Source of the DNA: Verrucomicrobiota bacterium
Lineage (GTDB): Bacteria > Verrucomicrobiota > Lentisphaeria > JABSQK01 > JAJFLO01
Length of the DNA stretch: 64,000 bases
Direction of reading: 5' to 3'
Assembly: GCA_021772635.1 (NCBI GenBank)
Contig: JAJFLP010000038.1
Location: forward strand, 1 to 64,000
Shown: positions 34,801 through 43,642 of the stretch, one piece after another
Layout: each line of letters begins with the position of its first letter
How positions within the stretch are numbered: position 1 is the first letter of the stretch
The notes under the pieces: model-generated
Told to the model about the DNA's origin: nothing
The model's input: only the letters and a program-made list of their open reading frames with translations
Database searches by the model: none
Translations under genes and position numbers: made by a program

Positions 34801-36057
34801 TTGATAGCAGGGGCCTTTGTTTTGAAGAACGAAGGTGACTTGGTCAAGAAAGGTGAAGTTTTCGTTCGCTGGGACCCGTATAACGTTCCCATTATAACGG
34901 AGTTTGGCGGAACGATTAAGTTCGTGGATCTGGTCGAAGGAATCACGATGAAGGAAGAAATCAACGAATCCACCGGGGCCCGCGAAATTTCTGTCCTCGA
35001 ACATCGCGAGGATCTCTTCCCTCAGATTCTTATTAATGACGACACTGGCGCAATGATCGGACACTACAGTATACCTGCTGGCGCCCATATAATGGTTAAG
35101 AACAATAAACGAGTCACTCCAGGAAAGACCATCGCAAGAACGCCACGTCAGGTTGCGCGAACTAAAGATATCACTGGGGGTTTGCCAAGGGTTGCTGAGT
35201 TATTTGAGGCGCGGCGTCCAAAAGAGGCTGCGGAGATCGCAAAGATTGACGGCATCGTTGAGCTCGGGAAGTTGTCCAAAGGAAAACGTATGCTCAAGAT
35301 TAGAGATCCGGAAAGCAACACTATCGAGGAACACTTGCTTCCCGCAAGTAAACACGTCGTGGTCTTTGATACTGAGTTTGTTAAGAAGGGACAACCCTTA
35401 ACTGACGGGTCTGTTGTTCCACAAGAGATACTAGAAGTTTGCGGACCGCAGGATCTACAGGAATACCTAGTTAACGAGATTCAGGCCGTTTATCGTCTCC
35501 AGGGTGTGGAAATAAATGACAAACATATTGAAGTCATCGTACGCCAAATGCTACAGAAAGTTCGCGTTACGGAGGCCGGCAGCACCGACCTTCTCTATGG
35601 CGAGCAGGTTGAGAAGTCGAAGTTCCTTAAAGAAAATATTCGAACAGTAGCCGAAGGCGGGAAGCCTGCAGAAGCGCAGCCGATTCTACTGGGAATCACG
35701 AAGGCGTCACTGGAAACTGAGAGTTTTATATCCGCTGCATCCTTCCAGGATACAACCCGTATCCTCACTGATGCGGCGACTTTAGGGAAGGTTGATCCGC
35801 TGAAAGGGTTCAAAGAGAATATTATCATGGGCCATCTGATTCCGGCCGGCACAGGATATGAAAAAAATCTGAAGGCTAAATTTAAAAAGGTCGGAAGGGA
35901 GGTAAAAATGGTGCCGGATCCGTTTCTCTCGTCGCAACCTGAAGTAGAGAATCCATACGCTGAACCAGCAGAGTTTAGTGCGGGAGGAAGTGAAGAGTTA
36001 GGCAGTGAATTGGCCGCTATAAATGCGCTGGGATTGGATAAAGCCGGACCTGAGTAA
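31825..36057 (+). CDS. rpoC: DNA-directed RNA polymerase beta' subunit
   Basis: The 1410-residue beta' subunit. Visible features are the N-terminal zinc finger [20 protein letters not shown], the [16 protein letters not shown] segment, [20 protein letters not shown], the active-site magnesium loop [16 protein letters not shown] near residue 460, the bridge helix and trigger-loop region [19 protein letters not shown], and a second zinc site [14 protein letters not shown]. It ends with [18 protein letters not shown] and a short acidic tail. The start is GTG 31825, supported by AGGAG ten bases upstream. Length is close to the proteobacterial form. Confidence 0.98.
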   Translation: MVSDHSAVREILGMDATDKFSSVSISVASPDTIRSWSRGEVKNPETLNYRTFKPEKGGLFCEKIFGPTRDWECNCGKYKRIKHKGIVCDRCGVEVTHSRVRRERLAHIELAVPVSHIWFFKCMPSRLGLILNMTARNLERVIYYECWIVIDKGDTPFTEKQLLTEDEYRDAKETYGDAFKAGMGAEAMRELMAKVDLEKLKDELTESVSTTRSKAEKKKIAKRLRLVEGFVATNMRPEWMILTELPVIPPDLRPLVPLEGGRFATSDLNDLYRRVINRNNRLKNLLILRTPEVIIRNEKRMLQEAVDALFDNGRHGRAVTGASNRQLKSLSDMLKGKGGRFRQNLLGKRVDYSGRSVIVVGPELKLNQCGLPKKMALTLFEPFIIRALKELGYVHTVRSAKKMIERQDPQVWDILEGVIKGHPIMLNRAPTLHRLSIQAFDPILIEGQAIRLHPMVCSAYNADFDGDQMAVHIPLSDQAQLETKLLMLAPNNIFYPSSGKPICSPSQDITLGCYYLTYVKPESLERTENPPPFNDAFEVMAGLELDQLQLHDVVLVRNPDYGQDTFWGKKDAKYIKTTPGRCIFNDIWPKKIGFFNEVANKKTLGNLVSSAYAELGRAETVTILDQLKALGYVYATQSGISIGITDMIIPDDKHKIVDKAHDEIEGVREQYRKGVITEGERYNKFIDIWTQANNSVASVLFRALERNEDRDEINPVHAMLDSGARGSNDQIRQLAGMRGLMAKPSGEIIERPIISNFREGLTVLEFFISSHGARKGLADTALKTADSGYMTRKLVDVAHDVICIEEDCTTTQGISVGPIREGDEDMLPLIDRIVGRYSVDDIRDPLSEKNELIVAAGEEITVKIANQIINVGIDRVLIRSVLTCRSEAGVCGKCYGRNLATDGPIKEGEAIGIIAAQSIGEPGTQLTMRTFHYGGTASSSFKQPAIKAKEGGYIKLIDARTVRAEDGFDIILNKTAAIVLRDKKGFEQERHQLIAGAFVLKNEGDLVKKGEVFVRWDPYNVPIITEFGGTIKFVDLVEGITMKEEINESTGAREISVLEHREDLFPQILINDDTGAMIGHYSIPAGAHIMVKNNKRVTPGKTIARTPRQVARTKDITGGLPRVAELFEARRPKEAAEIAKIDGIVELGKLSKGKRMLKIRDPESNTIEEHLLPASKHVVVFDTEFVKKGQPLTDGSVVPQEILEVCGPQDLQEYLVNEIQAVYRLQGVEINDKHIEVIVRQMLQKVRVTEAGSTDLLYGEQVEKSKFLKENIRTVAEGGKPAEAQPILLGITKASLETESFISAASFQDTTRILTDAATLGKVDPLKGFKENIIMGHLIPAGTGYEKNLKAKFKKVGREVKMVPDPFLSSQPEVENPYAEPAEFSAGGSEELGSELAAINALGLDKAGPE

Positions 36058-36245
36058 CGAGAATTCCATTAATTTTCGGATCTTTCTCATATAATAGCTA
36101 ATTAATTGGCTTGAAACAAAAACATTACGAGATAGCTTAGCCGGCTCTTAATTCACTCGGTTAGCCTGAGATATAAAGCATTTCGACGGGTAAAAGCGAG
36201 AAATCGGGCTGCTTACAGCCATAAAAAAATAGGTAATTTACTAAA

Positions 36246-36617
36246 ATGCCGACGACAAACCAACTTGTTCGTAAAGGACGAAAACAGAAGCGTTCCAAGT
36301 GTAAGTCACCCGCACTATCGCGTTGCCCGCAACGCCGTGGCGTGTGCCTGCAGGTAACGACACGAACTCCGAAGAAACCGAATTCTGCGTTACGTAAGGT
36401 GGCACGTGTACGGTTGAGTAACGGCCAGGAAGTTACCGCTTACATTGGCGGAGAAGGGCACAATCTGCAGGAGCACTCGATTGTCTTGGTCCGTGGGGGG
36501 CGGGTTCCGGATTTACCCGGAGTACGCTATCATATTATTCGCGGTGCACTGGACAGCCTGGGTGTTGACAAGCGCCGTCGCAGCCGTTCGAAGTACGGAG
36601 CGAAGCAGCCAAGCTAG
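36246..36617 (+). CDS. rpsL: 30S ribosomal protein S12
   Basis: S12 sits at the decoding centre and controls accuracy. The 123-residue protein has [31 protein letters not shown] with Lys43 intact, and [20 protein letters not shown]. At position 88, where E. coli has Lys (RVKDLPG), this protein has Pro (codon 36507-36509). It is the first gene of the str cluster here (rpsL, rpsG, fusA) and lies 188 bases after rpoC. Confidence 0.97.
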   Translation: MPTTNQLVRKGRKQKRSKCKSPALSRCPQRRGVCLQVTTRTPKKPNSALRKVARVRLSNGQEVTAYIGGEGHNLQEHSIVLVRGGRVPDLPGVRYHIIRGALDSLGVDKRRRSRSKYGAKQPS

Positions 36618-36712
36618 CTTACCAAGTGATTTCCGTGACGACCTGTTGACGTAACCGCAGTACTGGAGCGCGAGTCGCGATTTGGCTGTTTCGGGCTCTG
36701 TAGTAGGTGTTA

Positions 36713-36742
36713 TTGAACTCTGGAAATATTCCATTATATAAT
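36713..36742 (+). promoter_or_regulatory. Candidate sigma-70-type promoter before rpsG
   Basis: TTGAAC (36713-36718) and TATAAT (36737-36742) are separated by 18 bases, and the rpsG ATG follows 29 bases after the -10 box. It suggests that rpsG and fusA can be transcribed separately from rpsL. Judged on consensus only. Confidence 0.4.
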
Positions 36743-36771
36743 TTAATCTTAGAAGTAACCCCAAATATCCT

Positions 36772-37242
36772 ATGAGAAGAAGACGGGCAGAAAAGCGACA
36801 ACTAACACCAGATGTCAAATATAATAGTGAGTTGGTTGCGAAGTTAATAAATATAGTCCTCATACGAGGCGAGAAGTCCAAGGCCCAGATGATTGTATAC
36901 GGAGCAATGGACTTGATTGGCGAGAAGCATGAGGGGAGAGATCCACTTGAAATATTTATGCAGGCGATCGACAATGCGAAGCCACAGGTCGTATTAAAGA
37001 GTCGACGTGTTGGTGGCGCGAACTATCAGATCCCGGTTGAGGTCGACACGAATCAACAGATTGGAATCGGATTGAGATGGCTCGTTACGTTTGCAAGATC
37101 TCGTAAAGGAAAGCCAATGCGCGAAGCCTTAGCCGCTGAATTGATGGATGCATTTAATAATACCGGTGCAGCCGTCAAAAAGCGGGAAGAGACCCACCGT
37201 ATGGCGCAAGCCAATAGGGCATTTGCACACTATCGGTGGTAG
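36772..37242 (+). CDS. rpsG: 30S ribosomal protein S7
   Basis: S7 initiates assembly of the 30S head. The 156-residue protein has [71 protein letters not shown] and the C-terminal [19 protein letters not shown]. All match the family at full length. A small CTAGCCTG...CAGGCTAG hairpin, a deletion form of repeat A, starts 3 bases after the stop. Confidence 0.97.
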   Translation: MRRRRAEKRQLTPDVKYNSELVAKLINIVLIRGEKSKAQMIVYGAMDLIGEKHEGRDPLEIFMQAIDNAKPQVVLKSRRVGGANYQIPVEVDTNQQIGIGLRWLVTFARSRKGKPMREALAAELMDAFNNTGAAVKKREETHRMAQANRAFAHYRW

Positions 37243-37245
37243 GAG

Positions 37246-37268
37246 CTAGCCTGCATAGTTCAGGCTAG
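37246..37268. repeat. Mini repeat A hairpin after rpsG
   Basis: CTAGCCTG-CATAGTT-CAGGCTAG is an 8-bp perfect stem made of the two outer ends of family A. It may be a relic of element excision, or act as a weak processing hairpin between rpsG and fusA. Confidence 0.5.
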
Positions 37269-37348
37269 TATCACCAGTAGGATTTTCACTGTTATTGCAA
37301 GATAAGGATGTGCCAGGTTCGCGGAAAGTTTTCGTGTACATATAGATT

Positions 37349-39508
37349 ATGGAAGTCATGGAAGTCAATAATTGTGTGGTCGATGTAATGGATTCTATTA
37401 CTACGAAAAACGATAGCTCCAGCAATCTTGCCGAACCCTCAGGCCGTCGTGTTTCGATTGACCGGGTTCGTAATATCGGGATTATGGCGCACATCGATGC
37501 CGGGAAAACGACGATATCCGAGCGGATCCTCTATTACACCGGAGTGAACTACAAAATCGGTGAAGTCCACGACGGTAATGCGACAATGGATTGGATGGTT
37601 CAGGAGCAGGAGCGCGGAATCACAATCACTAGCGCTGCAACAACCTGTTTTTGGAATGATCATAGAATCAATCTGATCGATACGCCCGGGCATGTGGATT
37701 TTACAGCTGAGGTTGAGCGGTCACTGAGAGTCCTGGATGGTGCCGTCGCTGTGTTTTGTGGCGTGGCTGGGGTGCAACCGCAGTCTGAAACTGTGTGGAG
37801 ACAGGCAAAGAAATACGGAGTCCCGGCAATCGCTTTTATTAATAAGATGGATCGGACCGGCGCAGATTTCGAAAAAGCTGTCGCAGATATTCGCGATAAA
37901 CTGGGCGCGACCGCTGTGCCGATACAGTTGCCCATTGGCGCGGAGTCCGATTTCAAAGGTATTATCGATGTTGTCGATGGGAAAGCATACTTCTTCGAAG
38001 GCGATTTGGGCGGAAACGTGGTTGAGAAGGATGTCCCTGAGGAATTCGTCGCGAAGGTGAAAGAAGCTTATCATTCAGTTGTAGAGTGTGTTGCCGAATC
38101 AGACGAAGAGATAATGGAGCTGTTCCTTTCGGATGAATCTCCCGAGCCGGATCACCTTAGAGAATCGCTCAGGCGGTGCGTGTTGTCCGGTGATATTGTG
38201 CCTGTTCTTTGCGGTTCGGCATTCAAAAATAAGGGTGTGCAGAATTTATTGGACGCTGTGATCGATTATCTGCCGTCTCCCAGGGACATCGGGACGATAG
38301 AGGCGATCGACGTTGAATCGGGAAAGAAGGTGGCGCGGGCGATCGGCGATGATGAACCCTTCACCGCGTTAGCATTTAAAGTCATGAGAGATCCGTTCGT
38401 CGGCAAGTTGGTTTTCTTCCGTGTCTACTCCGGAATGCTAACGAAGGGCATGAAGGTATATAACCCGCGCACACGAAAAACTGAGCGTATCGGGCGCATT
38501 CTGCTCATGCACGCGAATTCCAGGGAGGAAAAGGAATCTGTCTACACCGGTGATATCGCGGCTGGCGTTGGCATCAAGAATATTACCACCGGCGATACCA
38601 TGTGTTTACAGCAGGAATCGATCTTATTGGAGTCGATGACCTTTCCGGAGCCGGTAATATCCATTGCGATCGAGCCCAGGACAGCTGTCGACCGTGACAA
38701 ATTGTACGAGTCAATCCACCGCCTTGCGGAGGAGGATCCGACTTTTCAGATGCGCACCGACGTGGAGACAGGACAAAGTATAATTTCCGGTATGGGCGAA
38801 CTGCATTTGGAAATTATTCGCGACCGGTTACTCCGGGAATTTATGGTCGAAGCGAACTGTGGCGAGCCCCAGGTCGCCTACCGCGAAGCAATCACTAAAT
38901 CCGCGGAAGCCAATACAAAATTTGTACGTCAAACGGGCGGGCGCGGGCAATACGGTCACGTCGTGATCAACATGGAGCCGCGACCACGCGGTCACGGTAT
39001 AACGGTCGACAATAAAGTGACCGGCGGGAATATTCCGAAAGAGTATATTAAGCCCGTGGAGAAGGGCCTGCGCGAAGCGGCTGCAACCGGTGTTATCTAT
39101 GGCCATCCGATAGTTGATCTGCATATCGATATTTTAGACGGATCGTATCATCCTGTTGATTCGTCCGAAGTAGCGTTTCAACTCGCAGCGAGTATGGCTT
39201 TTAAGGAAGCAGCGAAGAAAGCCGGGATGATTATCCTCGAGCCGATTATGAAACTCGAGGTTATGACACCCGAGGAGAACATGGGAGATGTTATCGGCGA
39301 TATTTCATCTCGTAGAGGACATGTCGTCGAGGTTGACGCGCAGTCAGACTATGTCAAGATTCTCGCGCATGTCCCGTTATCTGAGCTATTCGGTTACACG
39401 ACAGCGTTGCGATCAATAACGCGAGGGCGGGCTAATAATTCCATGGAGCCATCGCATTTCGAACAATTACCGGTACAACTCGAGAAAGAGTTGCTGGATA
39501 AAAAATAA
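37349..39508 (+). CDS. fusA: Translation elongation factor G
   Basis: EF-G drives translocation. The 719-residue protein has G1 [12 protein letters not shown], switch [14 protein letters not shown]3 DTPGHVDF, G4 NKMD, the domain IV motif [12 protein letters not shown] and [23 protein letters not shown]. Relative to most EF-Gs it has about 30 extra N-terminal residues ([20 protein letters not shown]...) before [12 protein letters not shown]. In-frame ATGs at 37358 and 37388 could shorten this. No strong ribosome-binding site settles the choice. It lies between rpsG and rpsJ, the usual str-S10 junction. Confidence 0.95.
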   Translation: MEVMEVNNCVVDVMDSITTKNDSSSNLAEPSGRRVSIDRVRNIGIMAHIDAGKTTISERILYYTGVNYKIGEVHDGNATMDWMVQEQERGITITSAATTCFWNDHRINLIDTPGHVDFTAEVERSLRVLDGAVAVFCGVAGVQPQSETVWRQAKKYGVPAIAFINKMDRTGADFEKAVADIRDKLGATAVPIQLPIGAESDFKGIIDVVDGKAYFFEGDLGGNVVEKDVPEEFVAKVKEAYHSVVECVAESDEEIMELFLSDESPEPDHLRESLRRCVLSGDIVPVLCGSAFKNKGVQNLLDAVIDYLPSPRDIGTIEAIDVESGKKVARAIGDDEPFTALAFKVMRDPFVGKLVFFRVYSGMLTKGMKVYNPRTRKTERIGRILLMHANSREEKESVYTGDIAAGVGIKNITTGDTMCLQQESILLESMTFPEPVISIAIEPRTAVDRDKLYESIHRLAEEDPTFQMRTDVETGQSIISGMGELHLEIIRDRLLREFMVEANCGEPQVAYREAITKSAEANTKFVRQTGGRGQYGHVVINMEPRPRGHGITVDNKVTGGNIPKEYIKPVEKGLREAAATGVIYGHPIVDLHIDILDGSYHPVDSSEVAFQLAASMAFKEAAKKAGMIILEPIMKLEVMTPEENMGDVIGDISSRRGHVVEVDAQSDYVKILAHVPLSELFGYTTALRSITRGRANNSMEPSHFEQLPVQLEKELLDKK

Positions 39509-39541
39509 CGTAAAATAAATAACACCCCAGGGCAATACTAA

Positions 39542-39850
39542 ATGGAACACCAATCAATACGTATTCGGCTCCAAGCTTATGACCACCGTGTTCTTGATCG
39601 GTCCTCGGCAGAGATTGTGAATACTGCACGACGAACCGGCGCCAGAGTGGTGGGACCAATTCCTTTACCGACGAAGATTGAACGTTATACGGTGAATAAA
39701 TCACCATTCGTTGATAAGAAATCTATGGAACAGTTCGAAATTCGCACGCATAAACGGCTGCTCGATATCGTCGACCCTACGGCAAAGACGGTCGATGATC
39801 TTAAAAAGCTGAATTTGCCCGCGGGCGTCGACATAAGTATAAAAATTTAG
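39542..39850 (+). CDS. rpsJ: 30S ribosomal protein S10
   Basis: S10 is a 30S head protein and NusG/NusB partner, and first gene of the S10 operon. The 102-residue protein has [60 protein letters not shown] and a C-terminal [11 protein letters not shown]. It lies 33 bases after fusA. The 159 bases before rplC show no gene. Confidence 0.97.
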   Translation: MEHQSIRIRLQAYDHRVLDRSSAEIVNTARRTGARVVGPIPLPTKIERYTVNKSPFVDKKSMEQFEIRTHKRLLDIVDPTAKTVDDLKKLNLPAGVDISIKI

Positions 39851-40009
39851 ATAACCGTTCACTGGGTTATAAGATCCAGAAGTTCGAGGTCCGAAATCTA
39901 AGAAAGTAGAGCCCCTGTTTTTAGGTTCTCAGGTTTTTAGCCATTGGACCGTAAATATCTGAACTGTGAACAATTAAAAATTTAGCAAAACTAAACATTC
40001 GGTTGATCA

Positions 40010-40645
40010 ATGAAGGGCTTACTTGGTACAAAAATTGGAATGACGCGCGTTTACGGTGAAGACGGGAGAGTAACGCCCGTAACGGTTTTGCAGGCTGGCC
40101 CTTGTTCTGTTCTGGCTTTGCGTACCGAAGCGTGCAATGGCTACTCGGCGTTGCAATTAGGGTTTGGATCACGAAAAAGCAAGAATGTCCCCAAATCTGT
40201 TCGTACACAGACCGCGAAGGCGGGTTACGACGAAAAAGTCACGGCGGCATGGATAAACGAGATCCGATTGGACGAGGATCCAACCGCGGCAGTTGGCGAC
40301 GAAATCGGTGCGGACATATTTGAGGCAGATGAATTCGTAGATATCGCGGCGACCACGAAAGGGCGAGGGTTTCAAGGCGTAATTCGACGTTACCGATTCA
40401 AAGGGGGACGTGCTTCACATGGTGGCGACTGGACCAGACGCGGCGGATCCATCGGAATGTGCGAGAGTCCGGGGAAAGTGTACAAAGGCCGAAAGATGCC
40501 GGGGCAAATGGGAAATAAACGCCGAACCGTTCAGAATCTTAAAGTCGTTCAGGTTCGGAAAGATGAGAATCTTATTTTCGTGAAGGGCGCTGTTCCCGGG
40601 CCGAACGGTGGCCAAGTCATTATAAGAAAATCGATCAAGAAATAA
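40010..40645 (+). CDS. rplC: 50S ribosomal protein L3
   Basis: L3 is an early assembly protein near the peptidyl-transferase centre. The 211-residue protein has LLGTKIGMTRVYGEDGRVTP, the TTKGRGFQGVIRRYRFKGG signature, HGGDWTRRGGSIGM and GQMGNKRRTVQNL. It is full length. rplD follows after 24 bases, a normal S10-operon step. Confidence 0.97.
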   Translation: MKGLLGTKIGMTRVYGEDGRVTPVTVLQAGPCSVLALRTEACNGYSALQLGFGSRKSKNVPKSVRTQTAKAGYDEKVTAAWINEIRLDEDPTAAVGDEIGADIFEADEFVDIAATTKGRGFQGVIRRYRFKGGRASHGGDWTRRGGSIGMCESPGKVYKGRKMPGQMGNKRRTVQNLKVVQVRKDENLIFVKGAVPGPNGGQVIIRKSIKK

Positions 40646-40669
40646 CAGGTTTCATGGAGATATCCAAGC

Positions 40670-41815
40670 GTGGCTAAGAAAAAAAATAAAGACGAAGAGG
40701 ATTTGCAGGCGACGGAGCCTGATGATTCAGCCCAGGTAGGTGAAAGTCCGGCGGCCACAGAGGAACCAGTAGTTGAATCGGCTTCGGTAGAAGAGGATTC
40801 CTCGAAGCTGAGTGATGCGGGCGAAACCGCTGAGGCACAAACCGACAAAGTCTCGGATGAGAATGAGTCGCTTAAGTCGGAAGCAGGTGGTGATGCAGGT
40901 GCGTCGGTCGCAACTGAAGCGGCGGATACCGCCGAAACTGGAGCCACAGATGATGCCGGTAATGACAAGTCCGAGACCAACGAGGCTGTGGACTCAGATG
41001 ATGCCGAGGAAGTGTCGGTAGCGGAGGTAGTAGAAAAGCCGAAGAAGAAGATGACCGCGACGAAGAAGAAGGATACGGCTAAAGTGGCACCCGCGGAATC
41101 GCCCGAAAAGAAATCCGCGAAGAAACCGGCGAAGAAACAGGCGAAGAAGAAGACATCGAAAAAAGCGAAAGCCTCCATCGAAGAAGAGGTAAAGAATCTT
41201 GTTGTGGTTGATTCGAGCGGAAGCTCTGTTGAAGACATTTCTCTTAACGCTGCATGGCTCGAGCGCGAGAGAGGAGATGACGCAGTCCACGCTACGGTAG
41301 TTGCATTTTTAGCCGGCGAACGGAGTGGAACGGCATCGACAAAGACCCGTTCTGAGGTTCGAGGTGGCGGCGCAAAACCGTGGCGTCAGAAAGGAACAGG
41401 GCGCGCTCGCGCCGGCAGTAACCGGAGTCCGATATGGCGGGGCGGTGGCGTTATATTTGGCCCGAGTCCGCGTGATTACTCGAAGAAAGTGAATAAGAAG
41501 GTACGTCAATTGGCGTTGCGCCGGGCGTTTACTTCCAGAATAGATAACGGCGATGTGATAGTCGTTGATGAATTTAGTATCGAAGAGCCGAAAACGAGAT
41601 TGGTTGTATCAATGTTAAACGGCATCGGTGCAGGCGAAGATGCACTCTTGGTTATTGAGAATAGCGATAATATCAACGCAATCTTAGGCGCAAGTAACCT
41701 CCCGCAGGTCGGGATCTCGCATCCCGCCGGAGTTAACGTTTATCAGCTTCTCTTGTTTCAGAAGGTTGTATTCACTCGGAAAGCATTTGAAGCATTTGCA
41801 GATCGGCTTGCCTGA
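40670..41815 (+). CDS. rplD: 50S ribosomal protein L4 with a 175-residue N-terminal extension
   Basis: L4 binds domain I of 23S rRNA and lines the exit tunnel. The usual L4 is about 205 residues and corresponds here to residues 176-381, with GTASTKTRSEVRGGGAKPWR, QKGTGRARAGSNRSPIWRGG and LALRRAFTSRI. The protein is 381 residues because a low-complexity segment precedes it: residues 8-122 are acidic and rich in Glu, Asp, Ala, Ser and Thr, and residues 123-168 are Lys/Ala/Pro-rich (KKSAKKPAKKQAKKKTSKK), like a histone H1 tail. The long start, GTG 40670, is supported by GGAGA nine bases upstream and by the normal 24-base spacing from rplC. A short L4 would need an unsupported internal start. Confidence 0.93.
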   Translation: MAKKKNKDEEDLQATEPDDSAQVGESPAATEEPVVESASVEEDSSKLSDAGETAEAQTDKVSDENESLKSEAGGDAGASVATEAADTAETGATDDAGNDKSETNEAVDSDDAEEVSVAEVVEKPKKKMTATKKKDTAKVAPAESPEKKSAKKPAKKQAKKKTSKKAKASIEEEVKNLVVVDSSGSSVEDISLNAAWLERERGDDAVHATVVAFLAGERSGTASTKTRSEVRGGGAKPWRQKGTGRARAGSNRSPIWRGGGVIFGPSPRDYSKKVNKKVRQLALRRAFTSRIDNGDVIVVDEFSIEEPKTRLVVSMLNGIGAGEDALLVIENSDNINAILGASNLPQVGISHPAGVNVYQLLLFQKVVFTRKAFEAFADRLA

Positions 41816-41832
41816 TCGGAGTTTTTAGTATT

Positions 41833-42117
41833 ATGAAGAAAGATCCATATCAAGTTATAAAAACGGTTTCGATTACCGAGAAAAGCAACAGTTTGATGGA
41901 GCATAATCAGTACACGTTCGTCGTCCATAAACGCGCTAATAAACTCGAGATTAAGAACGCTGTACAGTTATTATTCGATCGAAAGGTGAAAGCTGTTAAC
42001 GTAATTAACCGTAAAGGTAAGACGAAGCGCACCCGCTTCGGAACCGGAAATAAGCCGGATTGGAGAAAGGCTATCGTCACTCTAAAGGATGGAGAAGAAG
42101 GCATCGACTTATTCTAG
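41833..42117 (+). CDS. rplW: 50S ribosomal protein L23
   Basis: L23 sits at the tunnel exit and docks SRP and trigger factor. The 94-residue protein has TVSITEKSNSLMEHNQYTFV, KLEIKNAVQLLFDRKVKAVN and a C-terminal WRKAIVTLKDGEEGIDLF. GGAG lies before the ATG. The space to rplB, normally short, is stretched to 151 bases by a degraded repeat C copy. Confidence 0.96.
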   Translation: MKKDPYQVIKTVSITEKSNSLMEHNQYTFVVHKRANKLEIKNAVQLLFDRKVKAVNVINRKGKTKRTRFGTGNKPDWRKAIVTLKDGEEGIDLF

Positions 42118-42139
42118 ACTGCAGGCAGTCCGATTTTAC

Positions 42140-42215
42140 TTGCTTATACCGCAAGCTGTACAATTTTTCATCCCGCATGGAGGATGAAGACGTTCGCTAT
42201 AGTACTCCAACTCTA
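42140..42215 (-). repeat. Degraded repeat C between rplW and rplB
   Basis: In reverse complement it reads ACTATAGCGAACGTCTTCAT, CCATGCGGGATGAAA and TGTACAGCTTGCGGTATA, following family C with a deletion of the middle. A second small hairpin, TCCCGCTAATGCGGGA, follows at 42224-42239. Confidence 0.5.
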
Positions 42216-42268
42216 AACCTTGTCCCGCTAATGCGGGAAATCGTAAACCCTCTAACGTTTTCTAACTA

Positions 42269-43102
42269 ATGCCATTAAAAAATTATAAGCCAACTACACC
42301 GTCTCGGCGACACATGGTCGTCTCAGATTTCGCCACAGTTACACGCGGAAAACCCGAGAAGAGCCTTGTCCGAGGGAAGAAGTCAAGTGGCGGAAGGAAT
42401 AACCAGGGCCGCATAACAAGTCGTCATCGCGGCGGTGGTGTCAAACGATCCTATCGTATCATAGATTTTAAAAGGACCAAGTTTGATGTTCCTGCTAAGG
42501 TCGCTACGATAGAGTACGATCCCAACAGAAGTGCCCGAATCGCGCTATTGCATTATCTCGACGGCGAAAAACGCTACATAATTGCGCCTGCCGGGCTGGA
42601 GGTCGGAACAACGGTAGTGAGCAGTCGTACAAAAGCGCCGTTGGAGCCAGGGAATACGATGCCGCTTCAACTCATTCCGGATGGCATGATTGTACACAAT
42701 GTTGAGTTGACGCCGGGGAAGGGCGGCGCAATCGCCAGGTCAGCAGGGCAAACCGCGGCGGTGCGGGCAAAGGAAGGAAAGTATGCACAGGTTCGTCTTC
42801 CTAGCGGTGAAATTAGGCTCATCCACTTAACGTGTTTAGCGACGATCGGCCAAGTTGGCAACGCTGAGCATATGAAGTTAACATTAGGAAAAGCCGGGAA
42901 AAGCCGGTATTTGGGTAGGCGCCCACAGACACGAGGTGTCGCCATGAATCCAGTAGACCATCCGATGGGCGGAGGGGAAGGTCGTTCAAGTGGCGGCGGA
43001 CATCCCGTGTCGCCTTGGGGGCAGTTGGCAAAAGGTTATCGGACTCGGAAGAAGAAGAAGCCATCGAATAGATTTATTTTGGAACGGAGGAAAAAGAAAT
43101 GA
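42269..43102 (+). CDS. rplB: 50S ribosomal protein L2
   Basis: L2 joins the subunits and supports the peptidyl-transferase centre. The 277-residue protein has [74 protein letters not shown] and the strongly conserved C-terminal [20 protein letters not shown] with the histidine near the active centre. The end overlaps the rpsS start by four bases. Confidence 0.97.
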   Translation: MPLKNYKPTTPSRRHMVVSDFATVTRGKPEKSLVRGKKSSGGRNNQGRITSRHRGGGVKRSYRIIDFKRTKFDVPAKVATIEYDPNRSARIALLHYLDGEKRYIIAPAGLEVGTTVVSSRTKAPLEPGNTMPLQLIPDGMIVHNVELTPGKGGAIARSAGQTAAVRAKEGKYAQVRLPSGEIRLIHLTCLATIGQVGNAEHMKLTLGKAGKSRYLGRRPQTRGVAMNPVDHPMGGGEGRSSGGGHPVSPWGQLAKGYRTRKKKKPSNRFILERRKKK

Positions 43103-43368
43103 GCAGATCCGTAAAAAAAGGCCCGTTTTATGACGAGCATGTCATGAAGAAAGTTCGACGGTTAGACGCGCGCGGCGATAAGCGGCCGATTAAAACCTGG
43201 TCACGGCGGTCGATGATCATCCCTGACTTCGTTGGACATACGTTCCAGATTCACAACGGGCGTACCTTCATACAGGTATTTATTACAGAGAATATGGTTG
43301 GTCATCGTCTCGGCGAGTTCTCCCCTACACGCTCGTTCCGCGGGCACGGTGCTATCTCTGGTAAGTGA
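43099..43368 (+). CDS. rpsS: 30S ribosomal protein S19
   Basis: S19 is a 30S head protein. The 89-residue protein has [60 protein letters not shown] and [13 protein letters not shown], all conserved. GGAGG within the end of rplB is its ribosome-binding site. It is the last ribosomal gene here. The expected next genes rplV, rpsC and rplP are not present, and a convergent surface-protein gene follows. Confidence 0.97.
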   Translation: MSRSVKKGPFYDEHVMKKVRRLDARGDKRPIKTWSRRSMIIPDFVGHTFQIHNGRTFIQVFITENMVGHRLGEFSPTRSFRGHGAISGK

Positions 43369-43371
43369 TTG

Positions 43372-43640
43372 GTGTTGAGTATTTCGTGTTGCGTGCTACG
43401 TGTTTTGTACACTTACCGCACCAATATCAACGACTTGTGCTATTTACACCGTTGCTTTCATGTATTAGAGGTGAAGCGCGCTATCTATGCAAACCGACCA
43501 GTAATGCGGTGTATGATAGGGTGAAATCCAATCCTCTGCCCAGCATCCTTTCTTCCCACACCTAACACGTAACACTTTTCCCGCACGCAACACGTAACAC
43601 GACCCACGCAACACGTAATACGTAACACGCAGCCCCCCCC
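43372..43640. repeat. Hairpin-forming AACACGTAACACG repeat at the S10 operon break
   Basis: CGTGTTGCGTGCTACGTGTT at 43385-43404 is answered in inverted orientation by three or four close copies at 43564-43632 (for example CGCACGCAACACGTAACACG). A run of eight C ends the block at 43640. Nothing coding is seen. It fills the whole gap between rpsS and the convergent gene. Confidence 0.65.
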
Positions 43641-43642
43641 AT

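Noticed and set aside
40549-41238. 229-codon minus-strand frame opposite rplD, apparently Ser/Phe-rich
   Set aside because: It is the mirror of the low-complexity L4 extension. The plus frame has a ribosome-binding site and ends in an intact L4.
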